Source: Deltaproteobacteria bacterium (lineage in GTDB: Bacteria > Desulfobacterota > Desulfobacteria > Desulfobacterales > Desulfobacteraceae). Taken from it: 9,464 nucleotides of DNA. This document shows positions 1 to 6,204 of this stretch, one piece after another. The stretch is from contig JAFCZY010000043.1 in assembly GCA_019314105.1 (NCBI GenBank), positions 1 to 9,464 on the forward strand, written 5' to 3'. Under the pieces are notes generated by a model. That model had not been told where the DNA came from. It did no database searches and saw nothing but the letters and a program-made list of their open reading frames with translations. Position 1 is the stretch's first letter. Every line of letters starts with the position of its first letter. The position numbers were made by a program, and so were the translations under genes.

Positions 1-395
1 ACGGCAATATTTCCTTCTTTAAGGGCCGATTGTATATTTTGACCATTAATATCAAGTATCCTTGCCTTACCGGATGTTTTATCCGTTCGAATCCCTGCCT
101 GGAAACCCAGAAACGATTTTGCCTTGTATCCTCTTGATTTAAGGATCATGGCAAGAAGGGCCGCTGTTGTCTGTTCACCCGTGGCAAGCAGTACGTCAAG
201 CTCCCTTTTGTCAGGTGTCTTTGAGGCTTGTTTTGCCAGACTGATAAGACTGTCGGTTACACCTGACATGGCCGAAAGGACAACAACAACTTTGTCACCC
301 GCATCGGATGCTTTGCTGACCCTGTCTGCAACATGGTTGATCCGTTCAATGTCGGCGACAGAGGTTCCTCCATATTTTTGTACGCGTAACGCCAT
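1..395 (-). CDS. lysC: Aspartate kinase, N-terminal part (3' end outside window)
   Basis: Aspartokinase phosphorylates L-aspartate with ATP, the first step towards lysine, threonine, methionine and diaminopimelate. The 131 visible codons begin MALRVQKYGGTSVAD, containing the KYGGTSV version of the family's lysine/nucleotide motif (residues 7-13). They continue with SAMSGVTD (41-48), the PDKRELDVLLATGEQT stretch (61-76, with the family GEQ signature) and GFQAGIRTD (97-105). The amino acid kinase domain is therefore clear. The C-terminal ACT regulatory domains lie beyond position 1, so feedback type cannot be judged. The ATG at 393-395 has a good ribosome binding site, GGAG at 401-404, 5 nt upstream. 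The gene starts 29 bp after tsaE on the same strand, so it is probably co-transcribed with nnr-tsaE. Family identity is close to certain. Confidence 0.95.
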   Translation of the reverse strand, partial: MALRVQKYGGTSVADIERINHVADRVSKASDAGDKVVVVLSAMSGVTDSLISLAKQASKTPDKRELDVLLATGEQTTAALLAMILKSRGYKAKSFLGFQAGIRTDKTSGKARILDINGQNIQSALKEGNIA

Positions 396-424
396 AATAA
401 CTCCAGAAATCAATAAACAATAAT

Positions 425-889
425 TTATAAAACTAACTTGCCTAACAGATTTGATCCGGATTGTCCAGAAGCAAAAATAGAAAGTATTCTATTATAGTGT
501 TCATCAAATTCAAAATTTATTTTAATATCAAATTTAAAAGAAATACGTTCAAGAAGCTCTGGCCATTCAACAACCATAATATGGGTGTCATCCATTAGAT
601 CATCAAATCCGATCCCCTCAAGTTCATCTTCAGATGTCAGTCTGTAAAGATCAAGATGACAGAGTGTAAACAACCCCGCTGGATACTCATTAATAATATT
701 AAATGTCGGGCTTGTGATATAATATTTTTCAGACACCCCAAGCCCTTTTGCAAGCCCCTGGACAAAGGTTGTCTTGCCTGCTCCCAGCTCCCCTTTAAGG
801 GAAATGGAAATTCCTTGTGAGAGTGATTTGCCGATTGCTTCGCCCAGTTCAAGGGTCTGGGCTGCATTTTTTGATGTGATGATTTTCAT
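425..889 (-). CDS. tsaE: tRNA threonylcarbamoyladenosine biosynthesis ATPase TsaE
   Basis: TsaE is the P-loop ATPase that works with TsaB and TsaD to attach threonylcarbamoyl to A37 of ANN-decoding tRNAs in the cytoplasm. The 154-residue product matches the family's usual length. It shows Walker A GELGAGKT (33-40), the SPTF motif (60-63), the HLDLYRL strand (78-84) and VEWPE (107-111), all in the expected order. The start codon overlaps the nnr stop in an ATGA arrangement (886-889). No strong Shine-Dalgarno precedes it, so translation is probably coupled to nnr. The nnr-tsaE pairing is common in bacteria, and E. coli also keeps yjeF next to tsaE. The C-terminal 20 residues or so carry no recognisable motif. 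Function is assigned with high confidence. Confidence 0.96.
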   Translation of the reverse strand: MKIITSKNAAQTLELGEAIGKSLSQGISISLKGELGAGKTTFVQGLAKGLGVSEKYYITSPTFNIINEYPAGLFTLCHLDLYRLTSEDELEGIGFDDLMDDTHIMVVEWPELLERISFKFDIKINFEFDEHYNRILSIFASGQSGSNLLGKLVL

Positions 890-2451
890 AAAAGATAGTG
901 ATGAATGGTTTTGGGAATCATTTGAATCATATCGGTCGCAACAAAGCCGAAGGCGCCGATTTCTTTGGCAAGAATATCAGCACACAACCCATGGATAAAA
1001 ACCCCTGCAAGACTCGCCTTTTCAGGGGAAAATTTCTGGGGGTAAAACCCTGCGATCATGCCGGTGAGGACATCTCCCATGCCGCCGGAAGCCATGCCGG
1101 GATTGCCGGTGGGGCAGATAAAAGATCTGCCGTCCGGGAGACTGACAAGGGTCTGGGCACCTTTTAAGACCAGAGTGACATCATATGCTTTTGCAAATCG
1201 GGAAGCGATACCGATTCTGTCTGCCTGGATATCCGATGTTGTCATATTACAAAGCCTCGCCATTTCACCGGGATGAGGGGTTAAAATGGCAGGCGATTTT
1301 TTCTTTTTTAGAATTTCCGGGGTCTGGGCAATACAATTGATAGCATCTGCATCAATAATCAGCGGCACATTACTTTTTTCAATGAGCTTGCTGACAAGTT
1401 GTCTTGTGCCGTTTCGGGTGCCAAGACCCGGGCCAATGGCAAGGGCTTGTTTGTCTTTTAAAAGGGTTTGAATGTCATCAAAACAATTGTCTGATAAAAA
1501 TCCGTTTTCTTTTTCAGGTAAAGGATGGGTCATGGGTTCGATCACCAGTGGTTCTATGATTTTGTTGAGGCTTTTGGCAATGCCAAGGGTGACAAGGCCG
1601 GTGCCGCACCGCATGGCTGCATTGGCACAGAGGGCCGCTGCCCCTGTTTTCCCCATTGATCCGGCAATGACCAGTAAATGCCCGAAGCTGCCTTTATGGC
1701 TTTGGAAATTTCTGGGGGTGAAACAGGCGGCAATTTCTTTTTTTTCTATCAAAGAGAGTTGAATATTCTTTTCCCGGGCAATAAAGTTTGGAATGCCGAT
1801 ATCAATAATTTTAAGGTCACCTGTATAGGTGTTTCCCGGATAGAGAAGTTGACCGGCCTTGGCAAAGGCAAAGGTGGCGGTGGCGTCTGCCTTTACAGCG
1901 GTTCCCAGGGGTTGACCTGTATCCGAATGAAGGCCTGAAGGGATATCCACCGAAAAGACAGGTCGTTGGGAGGAATTTATTAATTCGATGGCGTCCTTGA
2001 AAACCCCTCTGACGTCAGAATTAAGGCCGGTTCCTAAAATGGCATCAACAAAGAGATCATGGTGAAGAATGCGTGTTTTCTGTGTTTTAAATGCATCTGC
2101 AGTCGAAATTTCAACGATGGAACAGGTGGAGGAGCGATCACATAGTTTTTGGGCAAGATCCATATTAATTTTTGCATCACCCACCACTTTTTCTTTTGAA
2201 GACAATAAAAAGGTATTAACAATGATCCCTTTTTCCATCAAATACCGTGCAATGACAAATCCATCTCCGCCATTGTTGCCCCGACCGGCGATCACGGCAA
2301 TTTTTTTTGGTTTAATATCTTTAAATTTTTTCAGCAGAAAATCAACAGCACCCCTTCCGGCATTTTCCATTAAAACGAGCCCGGGGATGCCAAAAGATTC
2401 TATGGTCTGCTTGTCCATCTCCTGCATTTGACTGGCTGTAACAAGATGCAT
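886..2451 (-). CDS. nnr: Bifunctional NAD(P)H-hydrate epimerase / ADP-dependent NAD(P)H-hydrate dehydratase
   Basis: This enzyme repairs hydrated NADH and NADPH: the N-terminal half epimerises R- to S-NAD(P)HX, and the C-terminal half dehydrates the S form using ADP. The 521 residues carry both parts. The YjeF_N domain spans about 1-225, with MENAGRG (28-34), GRGNNGGDG (56-64), DAILGTGL (136-143) and VDIPSG (168-173). The ribokinase-like carbohydrate-kinase domain spans about 235-521, with KGSFGHLLVIAGS (253-265), GPGLG (340-344), DADAIN (367-372), TPHPGE (391-396) and the glycine-rich GNPGMASGGMGDVLTG (449-464). D460 there is the expected catalytic aspartate. The ATG has an excellent ribosome binding site, AGGAGAA at 2457-2463, 5 nt upstream. 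The stop overlaps the tsaE start by 4 bp. No domain is truncated. The substrate assignment rests on family knowledge. Confidence 0.96.
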   Translation of the reverse strand: MHLVTASQMQEMDKQTIESFGIPGLVLMENAGRGAVDFLLKKFKDIKPKKIAVIAGRGNNGGDGFVIARYLMEKGIIVNTFLLSSKEKVVGDAKINMDLAQKLCDRSSTCSIVEISTADAFKTQKTRILHHDLFVDAILGTGLNSDVRGVFKDAIELINSSQRPVFSVDIPSGLHSDTGQPLGTAVKADATATFAFAKAGQLLYPGNTYTGDLKIIDIGIPNFIAREKNIQLSLIEKKEIAACFTPRNFQSHKGSFGHLLVIAGSMGKTGAAALCANAAMRCGTGLVTLGIAKSLNKIIEPLVIEPMTHPLPEKENGFLSDNCFDDIQTLLKDKQALAIGPGLGTRNGTRQLVSKLIEKSNVPLIIDADAINCIAQTPEILKKKKSPAILTPHPGEMARLCNMTTSDIQADRIGIASRFAKAYDVTLVLKGAQTLVSLPDGRSFICPTGNPGMASGGMGDVLTGMIAGFYPQKFSPEKASLAGVFIHGLCADILAKEIGAFGFVATDMIQMIPKTIHHYLL

Positions 2452-2507
2452 GGTAGTTCTCCTCTAAATCATTTTATAAATGAGATTGGCATGGATTTCA
2501 AGATATT

Positions 2508-3080
2508 TTACCCACAGTCTTTCATGACCTCTTTATGTCGAAAACAGGAAATCAGATGATCATTGACCATGCCCACTGCCTGCATATGAGCATAGATAAT
2601 GGTTGACCCCACAAATTTAAACCCCCGCTGCTTGAGATCTTTTGAAAAGGCATCGGATTCCCTGGTGGTCGCCGGTACTTGATCAAGGCGGTTGAATTGA
2701 TTTATTTTTTGTTCTCCGTCAACAAATTGCCAGGCGTAGTTGTCAAAAGATCCGAATTCTTCCTGGATTTTAATAAATGCCCGTGCGTTTGTCACCGCCG
2801 CAGTAACTTTGAGTCGGTTGCGGATAATGCCCGGGTCTAAAAGGAGAGATTCAATTTTTTCAGAGCTGAATCGTGCTACTTTTTCAACATTAAAATTTGC
2901 AAACGCTTTTTTATATCCCGGCCTTCTTTTCAGAATCGTGAGCCAGGAGAGTCCTGCCTGGGCACCTTCCAATATGATAAATTCAAAGAGTTTTTTATCA
3001 TCATGAACCGGTACGCCCCATTCTTCATCATGGTATGTGATATAAACCGGATCATTTGTCACCCATCCGCATCGGTCCAT
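2508..3080 (-). CDS. tag: DNA-3-methyladenine glycosylase I
   Basis: Tag removes 3-methyladenine from alkylated DNA by cleaving the N-glycosidic bond, the first step of base excision repair. The 190-residue product opens MDRCGWV and aligns without gaps to the E. coli enzyme as I remember it. The zinc ligands fall at the same numbers (C4, H17, H175, C179), as do the active-site E38 and W46 in LEGAQAGLSW. The start was set at the ATG at 3078-3080 because AGGA lies 8 nt upstream (3089-3092) and family members start at this MxRCGW. An in-frame TTG at 3093-3095 would add five residues but would overlap that ribosome binding site. A 56-bp gap separates it from nnr on the same strand, so co-transcription is possible but unproven. 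It is divergent from the rhuM remnant. Confidence 0.95.
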   Translation of the reverse strand: MDRCGWVTNDPVYITYHDEEWGVPVHDDKKLFEFIILEGAQAGLSWLTILKRRPGYKKAFANFNVEKVARFSSEKIESLLLDPGIIRNRLKVTAAVTNARAFIKIQEEFGSFDNYAWQFVDGEQKINQFNRLDQVPATTRESDAFSKDLKQRGFKFVGSTIIYAHMQAVGMVNDHLISCFRHKEVMKDCG

Positions 3081-3088
3081 TTTGAATA

Positions 3089-3092
3089 TCCT
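3089..3092 (-). promoter_or_regulatory. Ribosome binding site that fixes the tag start
   Basis: The minus strand reads AGGA here, with 8 nt to the ATG at 3078-3080. A start at the upstream in-frame TTG (3093-3095) would place this site inside the coding region and leave no purine-rich site ahead of it. The short form of Tag is therefore preferred. Confidence 0.6.
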
Positions 3093-3234
3093 CAAACAGT
3101 ATCTTGGTTTTTATCCCAATTTGTATTGCGCACAGGATACCTTGTTTTTATTAAAAAATATACAGATCAATATCATAAGAAATTTATACGCTTAAGAATC
3201 AGATGCAATTCATTGTAAATACTTGTTTTCTTTC

Positions 3235-3266
3235 TTGACGCTATGACTTAAATTGATTAATCAATT
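3235..3266 (+). promoter_or_regulatory. 16-bp palindrome next to a possible rhuM promoter
   Basis: TTGACG at 3235-3240 matches five of six bases of a sigma70 -35 box. No convincing -10 sits at the ideal distance; ATTAAT at 3256-3261 gives a short 15-bp spacer. The -10 zone falls inside a perfect 16-bp palindrome, AATTGATTAATCAATT (3251-3266). Two further complementary base pairs flank it after one mismatch. A palindrome over a -10 region is a typical operator position, so a repressor site is plausible. Because the site is made mostly of A and T, chance is a real alternative. It lies about 47 bp upstream of the preferred rhuM ATG. Confidence 0.35.
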
Positions 3267-3283
3267 AAAAACTGGAGAGATAA

Positions 3284-3316
3284 ATGCCAAACAAAAATTT
3301 GGAAATATTGAGATGA
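3284..3316 (+). CDS. Possible 10-codon leader ORF (MPNKNLEILR)
   Basis: An ATG at 3284-3286 has the best ribosome binding site in this region (GGAG in actggagagataa, 3274-3277, 6 nt upstream). It opens a 10-codon ORF, MPNKNLEILR, ending in TGA at 3314-3316. That TGA overlaps the rhuM ATG (3313-3315) in an ATGA junction, the layout of translational coupling. The rhuM ATG itself has only a weak GGAA upstream. The peptide has no recognisable family. It could be a true coupling leader, or the original rhuM N-terminus cut off by an early frameshift, or chance. Confidence 0.3.
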   Translation: MPNKNLEILR

Positions 3317-4109
3317 AAAAAAAGAAGAGAATTCCAGACAATCAGATTACTGTATATCATACACCTGAGGGTGGAATTAATATAGAAGTGCTGTACGCTA
3401 ATGAAAACATTTGGCTTCCCCAGAAGCGGATTGCGGAACTGTTTGATGTGGATCGTAGTGTTGTTACCAAACACCTGAAGAATATCTTTTCTGGTAACGA
3501 GTTAGAGGAAGATTCAGTATGTGCAAAATTTGCACATACTGCTGAAGATGGGAAGGAATATCAGACAAAGTTCTATTCGCTTGAGGCAATTATTGCGGTG
3601 GGGTATCGGGTGAATTCGGTCCGTGGTACGCAATTTCGACAATGGGCCGTTACAATTCTACAGGAGTATATACACAAAGGTTTTGCCATTGATAGCGATC
3701 GCTTTAAATACGGTTCTCGATTCAGCGCCCGGTTTTTCGATGATTTGCTTGAAGAAATCAGGGATATCCGTGCAAGCGAAAGAAGGGTGTATCAAAAAAT
3801 TACAGATATTTATGCAACTTCGATTGATTATTCTGCTAAAGTAGAAGATACGAAAATCTTTTTTGCCACAGTTCAAAACAAACTGCACTTTGCCATTACC
3901 GGGCAAACTGCCGCTGAGATTGTTGCAAAACGGGCAGATAGCACTAAACTAAACATGGTTTAATTAGTCATGAAGTTGCTTTGGTTTTGGCACATAAGGA
4001 ATACGAAATTTTCAAGAAAGACCAGGATAAAAATTACATTTCCGATTTTGATCTCGAAGTCAAAATTCTTTTAGATAAAAAGAAAGACGATGGAAATGAG
4101 AATGACTGA
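3313..4109 (+). pseudogene. rhuM: RhuM-family virulence-associated protein, disrupted by internal deletion and frameshift
   Basis: RhuM-family proteins (named from Salmonella pathogenicity island 3) are found on genomic islands and in restriction-modification loci. Their biochemical role is unclear. The open part (3313-3963) encodes 216 residues. It has a winged-helix-like segment around WLPQKRIAELFDVDRSVVTK (35-54), the signature AVGYRVNSVRGTQFRQWA (95-112), RDIRASERRVYQKITDIYA (150-168) and QNKLHFAITGQTAAEI (188-203), then stops just after RADSTKLNM. In another frame from 3963, the DNA encodes ISHEVALVLAHKEYEIFKK...YISDFDLEVKILL, ending at TGA 4107-4109. That is the expected RhuM C-terminal tail. 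Intact homologues as I remember them (about 330-340 residues) carry roughly 80 residues between these two parts, so about 240 bp seem lost with a frame change. A 216-residue truncated protein could still be made. A TTG start at 3253 is in frame but has no ribosome binding site. Confidence 0.8.
3515..3541. repeat. 27-bp perfect inverted repeat inside rhuM
   Basis: The arms CAGTATGTGCAAA (3515-3527) and TTTGCACATACTG (3529-3541) are exact reverse complements around a single central A (3528). The stretch lies within the rhuM codons for SVCAKFAHTA (residues 68-77). As DNA it is a symmetric site of the kind dimeric proteins bind. As RNA it could fold into a hairpin. The SVCAKFAHT wording recurs in RhuM homologues as I recall, so protein constraint may favour part of the symmetry, but synonymous positions must also have fallen in place. 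Confidence 0.85.
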
Positions 4110-4160
4110 AATCATGAAATCTGTTCAGAATAAATAATACAAGAATGATTTCGTTTTTTT
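4108..4160 (+). terminator. Possible intrinsic terminator after the rhuM remnant
   Basis: GAAATCAT (4108-4115) and ATGATTTC (4145-4152) form a perfect 8-bp stem, followed at once by G and seven Ts (4154-4160). The 29-nt loop is long and the stem is AT-rich, so it is weaker than a classical terminator. The second GAAATC copy at 4116-4121 could pair with the same 3' arm. The position, starting inside the old rhuM stop codon and ending before the ispF promoter, suits termination of rhuM transcription. Confidence 0.4.
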
Positions 4161-4182
4161 GGTGTTTTACAAGAGTGAAATT

Positions 4183-4211
4183 TTGACTTTTTAAGGGAAT
4201 GTGAATATATT
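4183..4211 (+). promoter_or_regulatory. Sigma70-type promoter for ispF-cysS
   Basis: TTGACT (4183-4188) and TATATT (4206-4211) each match five of six consensus bases and are separated by exactly 17 bp. Transcription would begin near 4218 and give a leader of about 45 nt before the ispF ATG. This is the best promoter match I found in the window. It lies in the gap between the rhuM terminator-like hairpin and ispF. Confidence 0.6.
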
Positions 4212-4262
4212 AGCCTTTGATTTTTTGGGTGAAGGATAAAAGGAAAGATTGATTTTTAAGAT

Positions 4263-4763
4263 ATGGAAAAACCTGAAATTAAAATAGGATCAGGATATGA
4301 TGTTCACCGGCTGGTGTCAGGCAGAAAACTGGTTATTGGCGGGGTGGATATTGATTTTGAACGGGGGCTTGAAGGCCACTCCGATGCTGATGTGTTGATT
4401 CATGCGGTGTGTGACGCCATTTTGGGTGCGGCAGGTCTTGGAGATATTGGAGAGCATTTTGCGGATACTGATCCTGAATACAAAGGGATTTCAAGTATGA
4501 TCCTGCTTGAAAAATGCGGGGCGCTGTTGGAAAAACAGGGATATGAAGTGTCTAATATGGATTGTATTGTGTTCGCTCAGGTGCCAAAGATCAGTCCCTA
4601 TAAGAAAAAAATGGAAGACAATATTGCCGGGAGTTTAAATATGGATGCAGTTCTTGTGAATGTAAAAGCCACCACAACTGAAAAATTGGGGTTTATCGGA
4701 AAAGAGCAGGGCATTGCGGCCCAGTGTACACTATTAGTAAAAGCTGACCGGAGAAAAATATAA
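4263..4763 (+). CDS. ispF: 2-C-methyl-D-erythritol 2,4-cyclodiphosphate synthase
   Basis: IspF converts CDP-methylerythritol 2-phosphate to the 2,4-cyclodiphosphate with release of CMP, in the MEP route to isoprenoids; the enzyme is a trimer. The 166-residue product has the full set of motifs: GSGYDVHRL (9-17) and HAVCDAILGA (47-56), with the zinc ligands D13, H15 and H47; EGHSDADV (37-44); and the C-terminal ATTTEKLGF (136-144). Length is normal for the family. The ATG is the first possible start, because an in-frame TAA lies at 4257-4259. The only good purine run, AAGGAAAG (4240-4247), is 15 nt away, further than usual, so initiation may be modest. It is expressed with cysS: the stop TAA and the cysS ATG share one base (TAATG). 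No ispD is fused or adjacent here. Confidence 0.96.
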   Translation: MEKPEIKIGSGYDVHRLVSGRKLVIGGVDIDFERGLEGHSDADVLIHAVCDAILGAAGLGDIGEHFADTDPEYKGISSMILLEKCGALLEKQGYEVSNMDCIVFAQVPKISPYKKKMEDNIAGSLNMDAVLVNVKATTTEKLGFIGKEQGIAAQCTLLVKADRRKI

Positions 4764-6196
4764 TGGGTTTAAAAGTTTATAATACATTGCATGGTAAGAA
4801 AGAAGTATTTGTCCCTCTGGTTGAAGGCAAAGTCGGTATGTACGTGTGCGGCCCTACCGTATATGATACTAGCCATATCGGCCATGCCCGTTCTGTTGTT
4901 GTGTTTGATACGATTTTCAGATGGCTCACGGAGCTTAAGTATGACGTCAGGTATGTCAGAAACTTTACAGATGTAGATGACAAGATTATTAAAAAATCCA
5001 ATGAAACAGGGGTTGACTGCACTGCCATTACAGAGAAATATATTGATGAATTTCATAATGAAATGGATGCGCTCAATGTATTGAGACCGAGTGTTGAACC
5101 CAAAGCTACTGACCATATCCGGCATATTATTGAGTTTATTCAAATGCTGATTGATAAAGGCAAAGCCTATCATGTTGAAGGGGGAGATGTGTATTTTTCC
5201 ATTGATTCCTTTAAGGAGTATGGCAAACTTTCCGGTCGGAATATTGAAGACATGAAGGCTGGGGCGAGGATTGCAGTAGATGAGAACAAGAAAAATCCAT
5301 TTGATTTTGTCCTGTGGAAGCCGGCTAAACCAGGGGAACCTTTCTGGGAAAGCCCGTGGGGAAAGGGAAGACCCGGCTGGCATATTGAATGCTCAGCCAT
5401 GAGCTATGAATACCTTGGACAAGGGTTTGATATCCATGGCGGTGGAAAAGATCTGATCTTTCCCCATCATGAAAATGAGATCGCCCAGAGCGAGGCTGCG
5501 TTTGGCACTCAATTCGTTAAATATTGGATTCACAACGGGTTTGTGGACATTAACAATGAAAAAATGTCAAAATCCCTGGGTAATTTCACCATGATCAAGG
5601 AAGTTCTTGCGAGCTATTCTGCGGAGGTAATCCGCATGTTTCTTCTGTCAAAACATTATAGAAGCCCCATTGATTACAGTGAAGATTCCATGAGAGAAAT
5701 TTCTCTGGGGCTGGACAGGATTTATGCATTTCTTGAAAGACTGGAAAAAGCAGGGTGTAAAGTTGATGCATCCCGGAAGGGTGATTTGTGGAATGATTTT
5801 GAAATGGCCATGAATGATGATTTTAACTCTGCAAAGGCGATGGCATCTGTTTTTGAAGCCGTTAAAAAAGGGAATAAGATTCTGGATGATGCCAAGGATA
5901 CTCCTGATGAAGATCGTCTAGACGTATTGAACCTGTTTTATAATGATATTAAAGACATCTCCAATATTTTTGGCATTTTTTTGGTGGATCCGCATACGTA
6001 TTTCAAGCTTAAAAAAGACAAGGGCGTGGCAGATATGGCCATTGATCCTGCTGAAATTGAAGATCTCATCCAGCAACGGACAGATGCCCGGAAAAATAAG
6101 GATTTTTCAAGATCAGACGAGATCAGAGATCTTCTTCAAGCAAAGAAAATTATTCTTGAAGATGGCCCGGATGGCACGACCTGGCGGTTTGAATAA
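4763..6196 (+). CDS. cysS: Cysteinyl-tRNA synthetase
   Basis: CysRS charges tRNA-Cys with cysteine in the cytoplasm. The 477-residue product is full length and class Ia. It has CGPTVYD (29-35), the HIGH motif (38-41), PGWHIECSAMS (204-214), PHHENEIAQ (234-242) and KMSKS (267-271). The zinc ligands C29, C210, H235 and E239 each sit one position after their E. coli counterparts as I remember them. The C-terminal anticodon-binding part ends in DGPDGTTWRFE, close to the usual DTPxGTxWR ending. The ATG overlaps the ispF stop by one base and has GGAG at 4750-4753, 9 nt upstream, inside ispF. The gene ends 8 bp from the converging glnS stop. Nothing suggests truncation or fusion. Confidence 0.98.
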   Translation: MGLKVYNTLHGKKEVFVPLVEGKVGMYVCGPTVYDTSHIGHARSVVVFDTIFRWLTELKYDVRYVRNFTDVDDKIIKKSNETGVDCTAITEKYIDEFHNEMDALNVLRPSVEPKATDHIRHIIEFIQMLIDKGKAYHVEGGDVYFSIDSFKEYGKLSGRNIEDMKAGARIAVDENKKNPFDFVLWKPAKPGEPFWESPWGKGRPGWHIECSAMSYEYLGQGFDIHGGGKDLIFPHHENEIAQSEAAFGTQFVKYWIHNGFVDINNEKMSKSLGNFTMIKEVLASYSAEVIRMFLLSKHYRSPIDYSEDSMREISLGLDRIYAFLERLEKAGCKVDASRKGDLWNDFEMAMNDDFNSAKAMASVFEAVKKGNKILDDAKDTPDEDRLDVLNLFYNDIKDISNIFGIFLVDPHTYFKLKKDKGVADMAIDPAEIEDLIQQRTDARKNKDFSRSDEIRDLLQAKKIILEDGPDGTTWRFE

Positions 6197-6204
6197 AACC
6201 TGGT

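Noticed and set aside
124..423. Plus-strand 99-codon open frame at the left edge
   Set aside because: It lies opposite the N-terminus of aspartate kinase, whose motifs and ribosome binding site are unmistakable.
2469..2483. TCATTT-TAT-AAATGA hairpin between tag and nnr
   Set aside because: A 6-bp AT-rich stem with no T-run is too weak to call a terminator or attenuator and is likely by chance.
3093..3095. Upstream TTG start for tag
   Set aside because: It would bury the ribosome binding site inside the gene, and the family begins at the downstream MDRCGW.
3694..3703. AGCGATCGCT palindrome in rhuM
   Set aside because: It contains the GCGATCGC octamer known as HIP1 in cyanobacteria, but a single copy in a non-cyanobacterial gene carries no meaning.
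4769..5383. 204-codon open frame antisense to cysS
   Set aside because: It is fully inside a strongly supported cysS, has no recognisable domain or good start signal, and looks like a shadow frame.
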